From Saccharina japonica (Eukaryota; Sar; Phaeophyceae; Laminariales; Laminariaceae): DNA of 64,000 nucleotides. The stretch covers positions 222,418 through 286,417 of the forward strand of contig MEHQ01003000.1 in assembly GCA_008828725.1 (NCBI GenBank), given 5' to 3'. Both the position numbers and the translations under genes were made by a program. Below, piece after piece: positions 49,701 to 61,900 of this stretch. The notes below the pieces were generated by a model that saw nothing but the letters and a program-made list of their open reading frames with translations, searched no databases and was not told where the DNA came from. Position 1 is the stretch's first letter; each line of letters begins with the position of its first letter.

Positions 49701-49836
49701 ACGACCGAGCTCCGGTTGCCAACACCCGGCGTCGGCTAAAGCTTGGGAGAGGGGGATGTCTCACATATGCACACGCTCTCCCTGCTGTTGCAGCAAGAAG
49801 GAGCACCCACGCTCCCGCTGCAAACCTCGCCATCAT
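46776..49836 (-). CDS. DUF2993 domain protein with signal peptide and plastid-type transit sequence
   Basis: Exons 49836-49669, 49193-49033, 47328-46776 join in phase (0, then 2) to 293 residues. Residues 3-23 are a signal peptide ending RACA, followed by Tyr and an Arg/Ser/Pro-rich stretch (about 24-46). An aromatic residue after the cleavage site plus a basic transit peptide is how secondary-plastid algae target the chloroplast. The rest matches the DUF2993 layout found in cyanobacteria, plants and actinobacteria (LmeA-like): EAFDLLQGKLRGATVKGRGW, then SRLGLTARTVDVDVGNVNVD, then FDAADFGNFL, and a closing beta-rich half. The family is thought to bind lipid; the exact role here is unknown. 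The frame of exon 2 was chosen because only it gives both the domain and the right phase at both ends. Sixteen consecutive G at 47349-47364 form the poly-C tract of the last acceptor. Start is 320 bases from the next gene, divergent. Confidence 0.88.
47349..47364. repeat. G16 run acting as poly-C acceptor tract
   Basis: On the gene's strand this is C16 about 20 bases before the CCCAG acceptor of DUF2993 exon 3. Length instability could affect splicing or assembly. Confidence 0.9.
47548..48330. mobile_element. TIR element, related copy 2, about 780 bp
   Basis: Same internal blocks (GGCGTCAACGATAGACGCGC; TTGTGTTGCCGAGCACTA; CTCCGTTGTTTTTCGCC) in the same order, with ends GTAGGGTCTGTCTCGACA and TTTGGAGTTTGGACACA. 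In DUF2993 intron 2. Confidence 0.72.
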
Positions 49837-50156
49837 GAACTAAAGCAAGGCGAGGCACAAGGTACAAGCTGGCACGAGGTAAGAGGGTAGCAAAAACGCG
49901 GCGGAATTACGAAACCGTAGATCTGCAGATGCGGCGGGATAAATTATTACCGATTCCCGATGGCCGATGGATGCCTGTGCCTGCGTCCGAGAAGGACGCC
50001 CGGCGCAACGAGTCGACACAAAGCCCGTTGCTGATCTTTTCCCGATGGCCTGCTGCACAACGAAGGTAGTCACGTAGCGCGTGACTGGTGCTCTCCCGAT
50101 GCTCGCGCGAGAGATTCGGATGGGCGCTTAGGTTGGGTACATATAGTATCCGATCC
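49837..50156. promoter_or_regulatory. bidirectional promoter region, DUF2993 / C2-FKBP gene
   Basis: 320 bases between divergent start codons. An open frame runs upstream of 50157 in phase from a GTG, but the first ATG in that frame is 50157, which I take as the start. Confidence 0.55.
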
Positions 50157-53100
50157 ATGATCGACCCTCTACGATACAGATCTGTGCAGGAACAGGTTGA
50201 GTATGACCAGCACGACACACCCATCCAGTGCTGGCAATGCCAACGAGAGAAAATTGCAACGCCGGCGTTCTTTGTCTGCCATGACTGCGGGAAGGCTGGC
50301 TCTACGAGGCCGTTTTGCGACCCGTGCTTCTTCGACTACCACGCGACGAAGAAGAAAGGCAAGGGGGAACACAAGCCGCACCTGATCGTGCGCGGTGACC
50401 CCGTCATCGTGCAGACGCTCGCGGATGGCGATCGCGCCACCTTCGCCAAGCTGCACGACTGGGTGACGCTAGACTACACCCTGACAACTGATGAATCGGA
50501 CGTGGTCGTAGAAGACACCTTCCTAACCAAACAGCCGCTCACATTTCAGAGCGGCTGCTCTGGCCCGTGCATCCACCTCCAGCTCCTCGGGTGCACCGAG
50601 ATAGCCGCGGCAGACATACTGGGCTCGAGTGACCCCTATTGCGCAGTGTACTGGAAAGGCGAACTCGCCGGCGTCACGACCACGAAACACATGACGCTCA
50701 ACCCGTCGTGGACAAACCAGACGTTTGTGTTGCCCTTGCCAGAAGAGTTCATGGCGGCACTGAACGGCGACACCAGCTCTTCGGCGCTCTTCAACGCTGG
50801 TTTGCTCCTGCCAAAGCTCCGCATCGAGCTGTACGACTGGGACCGCCTGTCGAAAAACGATTTCCTCGGACAAGTTTCCGTCAGCGACTCGGACATCCTG
50901 GAGATCTTGCGACAGGCACAGAGTGGCGAAACGGACGAAGACGCACTTCTGTCGTTCAACTTGATGCCGAAGCAGAGTCGTGGCAGGCTGGGCATCCGCG
51001 CTGCGCTTCGCGTAGGGCAGCTGCTCGTCCAAGTGCTGAGAGCCGAAAACCTGCCAAAGGCTGACCCAATCAGCTTGAGTGACCCATACTGCGAGGTATG
51101 ACGAAGAAGAGGAAACCATTTCGAGGGTCCCCGTAGTGAGGCGATACCTGCTACGATATCTAGGTAGCACTTTTTGGCTGAGATGTGTTCAGAATGACCT
51201 ATTAAAGGCTCCTTAACCCAAAATGGTCGGAATTTCATTCTTGTGTTGCCATATATTTCATTTTGTTTTATTACAGTAGTCCATACCGGTAGGACTCTTC
51301 ATCGGGTTGCCCTTGTATTTTTTCTTAAAAGCAGTTTTTGGGTGAGTTTAGAGCTCCTTACTTGACCACCCTCAGAAAGAAAAGGGTGCACCTCTACACC
51401 TCTACACCTCTACCGTACGTAGCGTGCGTCAGGCCTTGCCTGAGACATATTGTAGCAATACATATGAGCTTTTCTCTCAGGACACATGCGTACTCGTCTC
51501 CACCACCAGTTCATGCGACAGCTGACTCTGGGGAGATTAACCATACGAATGCGGAATGTTGCGCTTGAGTGTACTATCCAGAGAGCACGATGCCTACACG
51601 CACTTGCACCCCCGTGCGAGCATTATAATAGCGCGCTGCGAGTGCGTAGCGGTCGAGGCTGGCGAGTGTCCCACTACAAGGTACCCGGTATGTCCTAAGC
51701 GAAACAGAAACACAGCAGCATCGACACATAAGCTTGGCGCTGGTGATGCACCCCCCCCTCCCGCCCCAACCCCCAGGTGTACTGGAACAACAAAAAAGTG
51801 GGCTCAACGGCCTACATCGACGATACGCTGGACCCAGTGTGGGACTTGGAAATATTTTCCATCAAGGTCGATGCTGAGGGCCCCAACTCCGTGGAACTGT
51901 CGACTCTCCGTATCGAGTGTTTGGACCGAGATCAATTCGGCAGCGACGATGTCCTAGGGCAGATTGAGTTGGCAGGGCCACAGATAATTCAGCTGCTTGG
52001 AAGTAGCGAGCAGGATGGGCCCATGGGAACCACGGAGGACGACGCGGTGGGAGAGGCAGACCTGGAACGAATTTTCGCGTTTATCCAGACGTTTCAGAAG
52101 CACCAGAAGGAGGAAGGGAGCCTCGGAAAAATGACCGTCGGTGTCCCGCAAGATTCAAAGGTCACCAATCTTAATTCAGAGGAAAACATCGTTGTCCCGC
52201 ACGAGCCCGCCGAGGTCGCTTCAGTACCGTTGGAAAATACGAAAATCCAACAGGAAAATAAGCGGCCGGATGTAGCAATGGAAACTTCAGGGCATTCTGA
52301 GGGGAAGGAAAACAAAGGCGATGGAAACATAATTAGAGAGTCAGGAACTGCACAGAAAAGGCAGGATTCACGAGGCGCAGGCGGGGATAAGGACGCTGGG
52401 GCGTTCGAAGACAATATACAGCAACAGCAACAGCAGGGTAACACCGCTGGTGAATGTCTGGATGCCGGGGTACGTCCAGACATCGGAGGGGGTGTGGTAG
52501 CAGGGAACGCTCAGCAAGGCGACCACACGGAAGGTACTGGAAGTCAGGGCCGGGGACCCAATGGGGTTGTATCAGCCAACGGAAACAATGTCCAAATGGA
52601 CAAAGAGCGGTTGGGCCTTGCCGCCATTGCAGAAAGTGTGGGGGACAAGAAACATGACATCACAACGGTTCCCGGTGTCACGGACACTACAAGTCCAGAT
52701 CGCACCAAAGGAAACCTTAGCGTGGTCGATGCCGGCATGCCTACCGTGGAGGCCGGGAGCGTGGTAAACATTCAGAACCGTCCCAACTCGTGGGGCGAAA
52801 GTGACCATTTGCTAAAGTCTTCTCTAGATGCTGAAGTGCAATTGGCTCGGATACCGACGACAGGAGAACCGGCGCCAGTTGAAGTGCTCCGCTCTGATGT
52901 GGAAGAAGGGGGTCGTGCTTCCGGAATGGCGCCCGTTGAAGAGATGGCGGTGGTTCCAAAGGATGAAACAAGGCCCAGGCCCGTGTTGGGCGATCGTGGT
53001 CCTACTGGAGCCAGCTATCGCGACGGTGAGATGTATTACGCTGTTGCTGTAGCTGGTTGCAACACATAAAAGGTCTGCTTAAGTTGCCGAAATGTATGCG

Positions 53101-54130
53101 CCTTGCTCACATTACCTTAACGTTGCAAGGAAATAATATACCGGTATGTTTTTGTTGTTTGTACCGGCTACTTCATTTTTCTATAGTACACGACAGTATG
53201 TAGCATGCTTAAATATCTCCATACTTGTATAGCCTGTCGAAGACCAACCACCGATTTCTTACTTCTCGCGCTTGCTCCTTGCCCCGCGTGTTTCGAACTA
53301 CTGGTGTAGCCATCGTCCAACGGTTCGAGGAGGACCGGGGCATTTTGTTACATTATGTGGACGACAACAGCGCAGCATGGGTAACCACGAGGTTCATCCC
53401 CTTGCTTCAGATTCGCGAGCAGACACCGGCCGCTCGCAGCCTACTCCAACGCGTTTGGGACGAGCGACTTACACTCTTTCACCTGCACAAGCGAGTGCTC
53501 AACGTGAGGCGAGGGCTGAAAGTCTTGCTTGAAATGGCGATGACAGGCTCTCGGATGCAGTGGTACCAGCTGAGTCTTACGGACGACCAGAGCGGGGCTA
53601 ACTTCGTCCGCGGGACCGTCAACTGTCGCTTTCTGTACCACACCAGGGGGTCGGTAGTGCGGGGGCTCGACGTGGGCGTGTCTCACATGAGCCTCGGTGA
53701 GCGGGCTCGGGTAGAAGTGCGGTCAGACTACGGTTTCGGAGAGGTCTACGCCGCTAGGAAAGTGCCACCAAATGCCACCTTGGTCTTCGTTGTGCAGGTA
53801 GCCGCAATCGGGAACCACAGCGCCAAGTGGGTGCTTCTCCGGCGGGCGGTGAAGGATGCAGTGGACGACGCCATATTCCGGGTCCGCGGGTACCTTTCCC
53901 GCTCTCGTTCTTCGTCCACTAAGGCTTCGGCACGACTCGTCGGTCTCCTAGCGTCACTGAGGAAGAAAAGGGCTGGGTCAGACTGGCAGGATGATAGCGT
54001 GGCAGAAAATCGGGACTCTAACGTGGGAGACGAGATCCCAGACGTGGAATCGGTGCAGTCGGGCTCAGTGAGGGGGGCTGTAGCGGAGAGCCCCGATGAT
54101 AGAGTGCTGTTAGTGAAACCTCGACGATAG
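50157..54130 (+). CDS. multidomain protein: B-box-like zinc finger, two C2 domains, disordered linker, Tudor-like and FKBP-like domains
   Basis: Exons 50157-51095, 51777-53055 and 53310-54130 give 1,012 residues. The first junction is firm: GAG|GTATGA to CAG|GTGTACTGG, in the middle of C2 number two. Residues 25-62 hold Cys25/28/41/44/54/57 and His62, a B-box-like zinc site. C2A (about 137-255) keeps the Ca2+-binding acids (SSDPY, DWDR, ND); C2B (about 286-395) has LSDPY and LDRDQFGSDD. A roughly 330-residue Gln/Asn/Gly/Glu linker follows. The second junction is less sure: if the reading stopped at 53069 it would end inside DGEMYYAVAV. Splicing from 53055 to 53310 instead completes a Tudor/Agenet-like strand set (about 726-772). 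Residues 825-906 match the C-terminal half of FKBP (GLDVGVSHMSLGERARVEVR, PPNATLVFVV) but lack the early FDSS strand, so isomerase activity is doubtful. Membrane- or Ca2+-responsive adaptor is inference. Confidence 0.82.
51151..51432. mobile_element. TIR element (GCTACGATAGAGGTA family), copy G
   Basis: GCTACGATATCTAGGTAGCA at the left, CACCTCTACCGTACGTAGCG at the right, with a CACCTCTA triplet repeat before the end. It sits in the 681-bp intron that splits C2B. Confidence 0.8.
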
Positions 54131-55974
54131 TTGACCATAAAAGACCGAAGCGCAACGTGGATATACAAGCAGGCCGAACAGCCAAGATGGTGTGGCTCAC
54201 TATATCTTGGAAATAAAGGTACGCCAACGTGTTAATCATAATTACCTTTATTTCGCTTATTATGTAAACAGTGCCACTTGGGGGGGGGGGGGGGGCTCGT
54301 GTACGACTGTTGACGGTAGCAGCAACACCTTGCGCACCCGCCGGTATCAAAACGGAGCGGGACCAGTAAGCGCGGGTTGCGCGCTGCGGAAAGCTCCAAC
54401 GTTTTTCGAAAAGTGGAATACCAGGCTTCTCCGCCTAGAGTTTTGAATGTAATGCACAATTGGTCCACCTCCCATTTGAGCCATTTTAGCCTTCCGTGGC
54501 GGTCAACGAGTCGGCGGCGTATCCCCCCATGCAATGCCCCCCCCCGCGGTAGCTCCCCGTGCGCACACGCTGCACGCTAAAGTGCTCTAGGTTCCCGCAC
54601 TACGCCTTATCGGCGTCATGGCGTGTCACCTACAAAAAAATGCCCTAAAGCATGTTGCAAGAAGTTCCTTGCGTAATATCTACCAGGTATGTCCTCATCC
54701 ACCCCACTGCCAGACTTTCATCCGTCCCACATGGCATTCACAATACAACATTCATGAAATGGTTCCGCCTGAAGTAGCAATCTACATACGAAGTATGCTT
54801 CTCTATTTACACCATGGCTACGAGCAACGCCACGATAGGCGCATCGCCTACACTTTATACTCGTACGGCTCGTTGTGTACGGCCTCACTCTGGAAAAACA
54901 TTTCTTGTACCATATGGGAAAGGGCCAACACACTATTTACTGAATACGGCAACTCACTCTGAAAACCTGTGAAAACGATCAGAGCTTGTAGCTTAGCAAG
55001 ACACTCCTGGGCTATTTTGCCACTCCTAGCAAGAATAACAGGCACCAGGACCAAAGCGCGAAACTCATACGTGACTGTTGTTTTTTACAAGAAACAACAC
55101 AGCGAGCGGAAGGGTACCTCGATCTGAATGGGCCTTCAACCCATAGACACATAACTAATTTGTTGAGCTCATTGAGCGTAGGGTAGTACCTGTGAACCTA
55201 TGTACCAGGTACGACATGCTGTCAACGGCTATGACTTCTAACGGGGAAACCATTTTTCAACAGACAAATCATATATAACAACACACCGAATACACAGTGG
55301 CACACAAGGCGTGGAGAAACCACTTCAACGCGTATCTGTTTACTGGTGCCTTATCTATCGAATCCCTCCCCGCCGCCCTCCTACTGTTAGAACGTACTGG
55401 GCTGAAGAAAAACATTATACCCTAGCGCTTCACTATTTATGGAAATAATCAGGCCGTAGCGCACTGCTGTACGTTCGTGCTTCTTTTTGCCAATCTCTGT
55501 CGCCACACAATCGACGATGACTAGTCTACCCCTGCAAATTTCCCATGCCCACCTTTCAATCGGATACAGCAATAAAAAGTATCCGCCCATGTGCGCGACC
55601 CTCCGTCCGTTCCGTCATGTACTTTTAACCCATTCAGAACTGAAAAAAAATCCCACACTATTTCCAAGTAGTTTGTCCCCAAATTCGTGCGACCAGTTCT
55701 CAAGGGGTTAAGGGACGAAAATTTCTACATCTGTGCCTGACGCAAGTGTGACCACGGTAGACATTGGCGATCGTATCTTCCTATCTACAGTAGCTGCAAA
55801 TACTATGCCGAGTGGCGCATCGAGCTGTATGCACGCCCCCACTCGTGCATGCCACCCAGAATGCCCCCCGCTACACCAGGAAGTACGACTACAACAGACT
55901 ACAACAGACCGCTGCTGCCTATCATGGGAAGGTTTTTTGCTGTGGCAAATCCCTTCTAAACAAGTGGCCAGTTT
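54131..55974. other. convergent spacer, C2-FKBP / arrestin
   Basis: No supported gene. Contains G16 (54280-54295) and one TTAACCC MITE; the rest shows no clear structure. Confidence 0.55.
55625..55711. mobile_element. TTAACCC MITE
   Basis: TTAACCCATTCAGAACTGAA to CCAGTTCTCAAGGGGTTAA; 87 bp. Confidence 0.9.
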
Positions 55975-58900
55975 CTAAAGATGAAACTGGCCTTGAGCCG
56001 GTGCCGACGCCTGGGGAAAAGCGCTGCTGAATTCCATTGTGACCGCGCTTTGAGGCACAACCACGGATTTGAGATCCCCGCCAGGTTCCGCCTCCCCCAC
56101 TGCGGAAGCGCACAGCACCGCCACCGCAGACGGCAGCCCAACTGCTTCAACCTCGGCCGGCGATGCCACCTCTACTGTCTCGGCTTGAACATGGAGGGGC
56201 ATCCAAACGTCGGGGGTACTGTTAAGAGCCGGAGTTTTGAGTCGTACGTGGAGCGAGTGCCTGACTTCGATCAAAGCCGTTTGCAGGGTAAGAAGGCTGT
56301 CATCGGGGACGGAAATTTCGTAGCGAGTTCCGGCCCCAGCGGCGAGAAGTTCCCCCACGGCGGGTTTCGGCCCGTATGGATCAATCTCTGCCACCCCCCG
56401 CTGTGCCTCGCCCAGCTGTGACCCCGGCGTGACCACGGACGCAATAGTACGCGTTTTTGTTTCCTTTTCGCCGCGAGCGTACCAAGTACACATCTGCACG
56501 ATCTCCACGTGCATGGACGTCACCGATCTCAAGCTGTCATTACGTGCGACGACGGTGAGACTCACGGGCTCGTTGATTCCCACCACCGATCGATCCGCCT
56601 CGAAGCCGACGCTCATGCTGGGGCACGGTAAGGACAAACAGGGAGGGGTGGGTGGAGTGGGTTGGCCGGAGCAACAAGCACACTTGGCAGAAAATCCCTC
56701 TTTGCTAAAAAGCTACAACGAGGGGGGTTCGTTTATTTCGTGCACGGCACGTATCTCCCTCTGTGGGTGTTTACAAGACAAGGCATGACGTCCGGGCATT
56801 TACCATGGAAGTTACCGCCTCAAGCACTGTTAGAAGCGCAACTGGCTCTAGTAAGCGCAACTGGCTCTAGTCTAGACGAGGGTGGTGGCCCGATACTGCT
56901 AATATACACCCCACACGAAAATAGGGAATTGTTATCCGACAGCCGCATTGCTACCCAGGACATGCAGCGCACCGCTAACAACCGTTCTCTGGGCGAGCCA
57001 CCGCGGCTCGACAGGCGACCTCCTGTGGCAATTTGAAGGCCACAACTCGCATTACCACACGCCTATACAAGCACACCCATCTCTCCCTAGGTGAACATCC
57101 ATCCCTGTGTAAACAAGGCGAGGAACGTGTACAATCTTCATAACAAGCACTGACCTCCCGCTATCGAAACAGAAACACGTCTTCACGATCTGAGTCTCGG
57201 GTCCCACGAGCACCGGCGTGGGGGGAGGGGTCTCCTGCGGTCTGCTCAAGACCTTGAGCTCCGACGTGGCCTTCGCGTCGAATTTGAGGAGCCCTGGGCG
57301 GTGCAAACACGCCTCGAACACGTACGCAATAGAGCACTCGCCCGTTTTTGACCGTTTCTCCTGAAAGAAGAACAGAAGCAAGCGCCCGCGAGAAAGAAAG
57401 TTAATCCGGGTTGGTTCCAGTGCACGTTCTTGACTCGGTCCGGTGGGAAGACCGCTGCCAGACCACGCGCGGTTGCGCACCTAGCATGTGGTCGGGCATT
57501 CATTGAGCTGTTCTTCAAAGCTAGACTGCTGTGACCACTGTATGTAGCTTCTGTACCTCTCGCTGAAGAGCTTGCGTTGGTGGTTACGTGTAACTGTGGT
57601 CGCCAACTACTGCTGTATGATGTGTTATATAGTACGGGGCGGGGTTTTTGTAGTAGTACATAGTAATATTACAGTAGTATAGTAACCATAACCCGCGATG
57701 GACCCAAAATTAAGGCGTCCCCTATGTAACACGCCATACTACTACTCTGTTGCAGCTCTGATTATTACTATTACTATTACTATTAGTACTACTGTACGTC
57801 CCCCCGGAATAGTAGAAGGTGTAGACCCCCCCCCCCTCCCCCCCCTCCGGAGATTTTCAGTCCTACTTCGCAGACCTCCGGCTTGATTCGTCCCCCAGCT
57901 CAAAAGTAAGACATGCTCTATGTTATACAAGTACGCATAGGCGGCCCGCGTATATTAGCTGCTCGTTTCACTCGCAACAATACTCACAATATTGAGGTAC
58001 TGAGGTGGACCAGGACGAGGGGCAACGCGCGGACGCAAGCACAGAGTAGACAAAAAAACAAACCCGAGAGGTCGTTCCCTACCTTCATGGACGGTGGCAA
58101 ACTCGGAGGCAGCACGAACGAGAAGGGGAAGCGGTGTCTGCCGGCGGTTGCCCTCCCGCCGAAGGACGCCAGTTGCATCTCGTGGGAGAGGAACTTGTTC
58201 TCCTGCTCGATGCTGGTATTAACACTACTCATAGCGCTGGCATGGCTGGTGCTCTGCGAGCGGATGATGCGAGTCTTCGCTAGGCCGACCAGTCGCAGCA
58301 TTAGCTTATCCGCGGACGATCCCTCGGCCTTGGTCTGGGCGGTGTGAACATATCGGTCGCGGCGGTGTTGACAGAGAGACAGAGAGAGAGAGTGTGGACG
58401 CGTGTTACGATTGAGGTATATAGTACTTTCAGGCCAAAACCTCTCTGAGAAACTAACCTGAGAAACTGCCCTAACCTGAGAAACTAACCTGAGAAAACGT
58501 CCTGACCTGAGGAACTACCCAATGCCTATCGCATCCCCTTCAGGTTTTACAATATATATATATATATGGTGTCTGTCTCTCTTGTCTCACAATTAATTAT
58601 TAAGACAGTCCACAATCATTTCGTCCACCCCTACTTATTGTCCCGGTGTCCCCGCGCACAAAAACACCCGTTGATTTTGTTAGGCTTATATGATCCCGTC
58701 GGATAGACTGAAAAGCCATCGATGGAAAACAAGATGTTGATGTCCGTTGACCTACACACTAAAAAGCTAAAAAGTACCCTCTATGACATGCAGTCTAAAT
58801 TTCTACCAATGGCGTGTACTCATCCACCCATCCATGTACACTAAAACTTGCGTGAGTCACGTACACGCGCGATAACATACGGGTCGGTGCACTCGTAGGT

Positions 58901-61900
58901 CACGGGATTGTCATGTTTGGTTTAATCTTCGTCGGTTTTTGGATAATACCCTTGAAGGTACAAAGCTCCTGAAGCGAGGAGCCTGGTACATACTCTAGCA
59001 CGGGGGACCATAGTAAATAGGACCAAACATTGTTAGTAAATATAGGTAAATATATAGGTTTTTGTGTGCACCGTAGGTCCTATTTACTAGTGTTTACTAC
59101 GGCATCATTAGCCCACCCCGTAATAGCACGCGTCTATGTGCAGCGAGACCTTGGTAAGTTTTGTTCGCGCTGCCTCTTTTTCTTTTTTTTTTTCGTTTGG
59201 TGTGTGCGGGGTGTAAAACATAAAAAAAAAACTTATAATTTGGTCGTTCCGCCAGCCAAACTCGACCGCGCCAACGCAACCGGAGGTGCTATTGATACAG
59301 TAATGAGTATCAACTAGTCAATCGGCTGAACTCACAGCTGACGTATTTATTATTATAGTTTTATTTAATATTGCTGTACGTTTGGTTCAAATGCGGGAAC
59401 TAAGTAAGGGTGCTATCGTCTGCCTCTATGCACAATAGCCGGATGGGGAATACCGGTCCGAGGAAAGCTCGCGACTCGGAAGTAAATGAAGTATGGCTTT
59501 GGGGGTACACTTGTCTGTCCACATCGTAAATCATACAAGTACATTCGAGGTACAGTACCACTACTACGACTATCGTATGTGTTGAGAGTCGTTGGCGTAT
59601 TTATGTAAGTTTTTTTTCCCGTCGCCGAAATGACGAGAGCGCGAGTTGGTAAGAGTTCGACGGAAAACGAGGATCGGCGGGAATGCGTTAAGTCATACCA
59701 ACTCCGTCCCGAAAGATAAGGATCGTTTGTATACGAATATCTAATTCAAACGGTCCTTATTATTCGGATCTGTACCGAAATATAAGGATCATATGTATAC
59801 TAACATTACATCCAAACGGTCCTTATATTTCGGCTCTGACCCGATGTGTAAGGACTGTTTGTATATTATTACCAGGTAGTGTTTAATCCAAACGTTCCTT
59901 ATATTACGGTTCCGTACCTAAGTATAAAGACCGTTCATTATGTTCTGCCATATAATGATCGTTTGTAAGTATAACCCATTCAGAACTGAAAAAATGTCCC
60001 ACACTAATTCCAAGTACTTTCTCCCCAAATTCGTGGGACCAGTTCTTAACGGGTTAAGGACCGTTCCAAGGGAATAATTCGTCTTCATATTCATATTCAT
60101 GTTCATATTTACAGTAGTACGAACGGTCTTTATATTTCGGCTCTGTCCCTAAGTACAAGGACCGTTCGTTATATTCTGCAATATAATGATCGTTTGCAAG
60201 TATAATGACCGTTTTAAGGGAATACTTCATATTTATATGAATATTAATGTTCATATTTAGAACGAACGGTCCTTATAAATCGGCTCTGTCCCTAAGTGTA
60301 ACGACCGTTCGTTATGTTCTGCATATATAAGGATCGCAAGTATAATGACCGTTTTAAGGGAATACTTCGTATTCATATAAATATTAATGTTCATATTTAG
60401 TACGAACGGTCCTTATATTTCGGCTCTGTCCCTAAGTATAAGGACCGTTCGTTATGTTCTGCAATACAAAGATCGTTTGTAAGTATAAGGATCGTTTTAA
60501 GGGAATACTAAAATTAGTATTACTATTACCATTAATGTTAGTGTGTTTAGTCCAAGCGGTCCTTAATTTTTGGGACATAGTTGTACAGTATACGCGATAA
60601 ACGCGAAGGCCGATCCCGGGGGGGGTAGAAGGGACAACACATGTATGTGATGATTCACGCGATTCGAACAGCCTGCGACGATCGCTGATTGCAGCGTAGA
60701 GCCCCTCTCTCACACCACATGACATGCATGGCGGTGGTTGCTTTTGTGGAATTCGACCGCTCGCTGTTGTTGTGGCTTGCGGACCCATTCCACAGCCTCC
60801 GCTCGTTTGCAAATGGACTCAAGACCTACCTGTGTTTCTTTTCCGTTTGTCCGTTTGTCCGTTTCTCCTTTTCGCAACGGTACCGATCTCAATCCGCACA
60901 TACAACTCTGTTTACCCCTGTTTATCCCCCCCCCCACTCATTGAAGCTGTCGTCCATATGCAAGTCCGCCTCAGAGGCGGTTCTTAGCAGGATGCAGCTC
61001 ACCCTCCATGCGACTCGCCCAATACCCCACGGCGTTTCGCGCTTGGTGCAAGCAATGTCTGCCTGGTTGGTGAAAACCCAACGTGCTCCGTCCCGGCATT
61101 GTAGGGATGCGAGGGTCTATGGTCATANTTTTTTGTCCATCCCATTTATTATCTTCGCCCTTCCTTTCTCTCTCCTCCCTAGTCGTAACTCAGATCCGGG
61201 GTCACAAAGTAGGCTCCTCTCCCTCCTCCCCCACTACGGTTCTTGCCTTGCATTTTTATCGCGAGAAGACTGCAGCCTTTCCTTCCCTCGTCGACTCGCA
61301 TCGAATTGTGCCTACCCACGCTACTATTAATTGGCGCTCTCAGCAGTTGATTCCGTTTTTTTTTATTTATTTTTGCAAATAAACTCAAAAGTCCGACCCA
61401 CGTGAGATTCGAACTCCAGACATCAACGTTCAGAAGCGTTCGAGGTTACCTCTAGACGATCGGGGCGACCGACGGTCGAAGTGAAGTTTTGCTTGCTGTT
61501 TATAACAACAGCAAATATGTATGATTTATACCATCGGAGCCCATATAAATTAGAAATTAGAAATGGCCTCATCACAACAATTTGATCTATATTAGCCCTG
61601 CGGGCACAATAATAACAAAAAATGGGGTGATCGTGGTACAGCAAGCAGTGTATTTTCAGTTCAGGGGTAATTGCGTAGTTTAGTGTTGCGCCGTTTTTTT
61701 TTTTGTATCTGGTACCACAGCAGTACAGGCAGTAGTAATTTACTTACACATCAATACTGACACACATTTTTTTTGCTATTTGCCACTGAGCAACCTTTTG
61801 GTCCATGCATTTATTTACCATTGTTGTTAACGGATTATTCTTCGTTGCGTAGAACGTTTCAGGAAAGCGATAACTGCCCTTTCATCGTACCCTGATGTAA

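Noticed and set aside
50088..50156. Upstream GTG start for the C2-FKBP gene
   Set aside because: Eukaryotic initiation at ATG 50157 is more likely. The extra 23 codons lie in the shared promoter region.
60689..61330. 213-codon frame spanning an N
   Set aside because: It crosses the 91-bp repeat and a SINE within arrestin intron 1.
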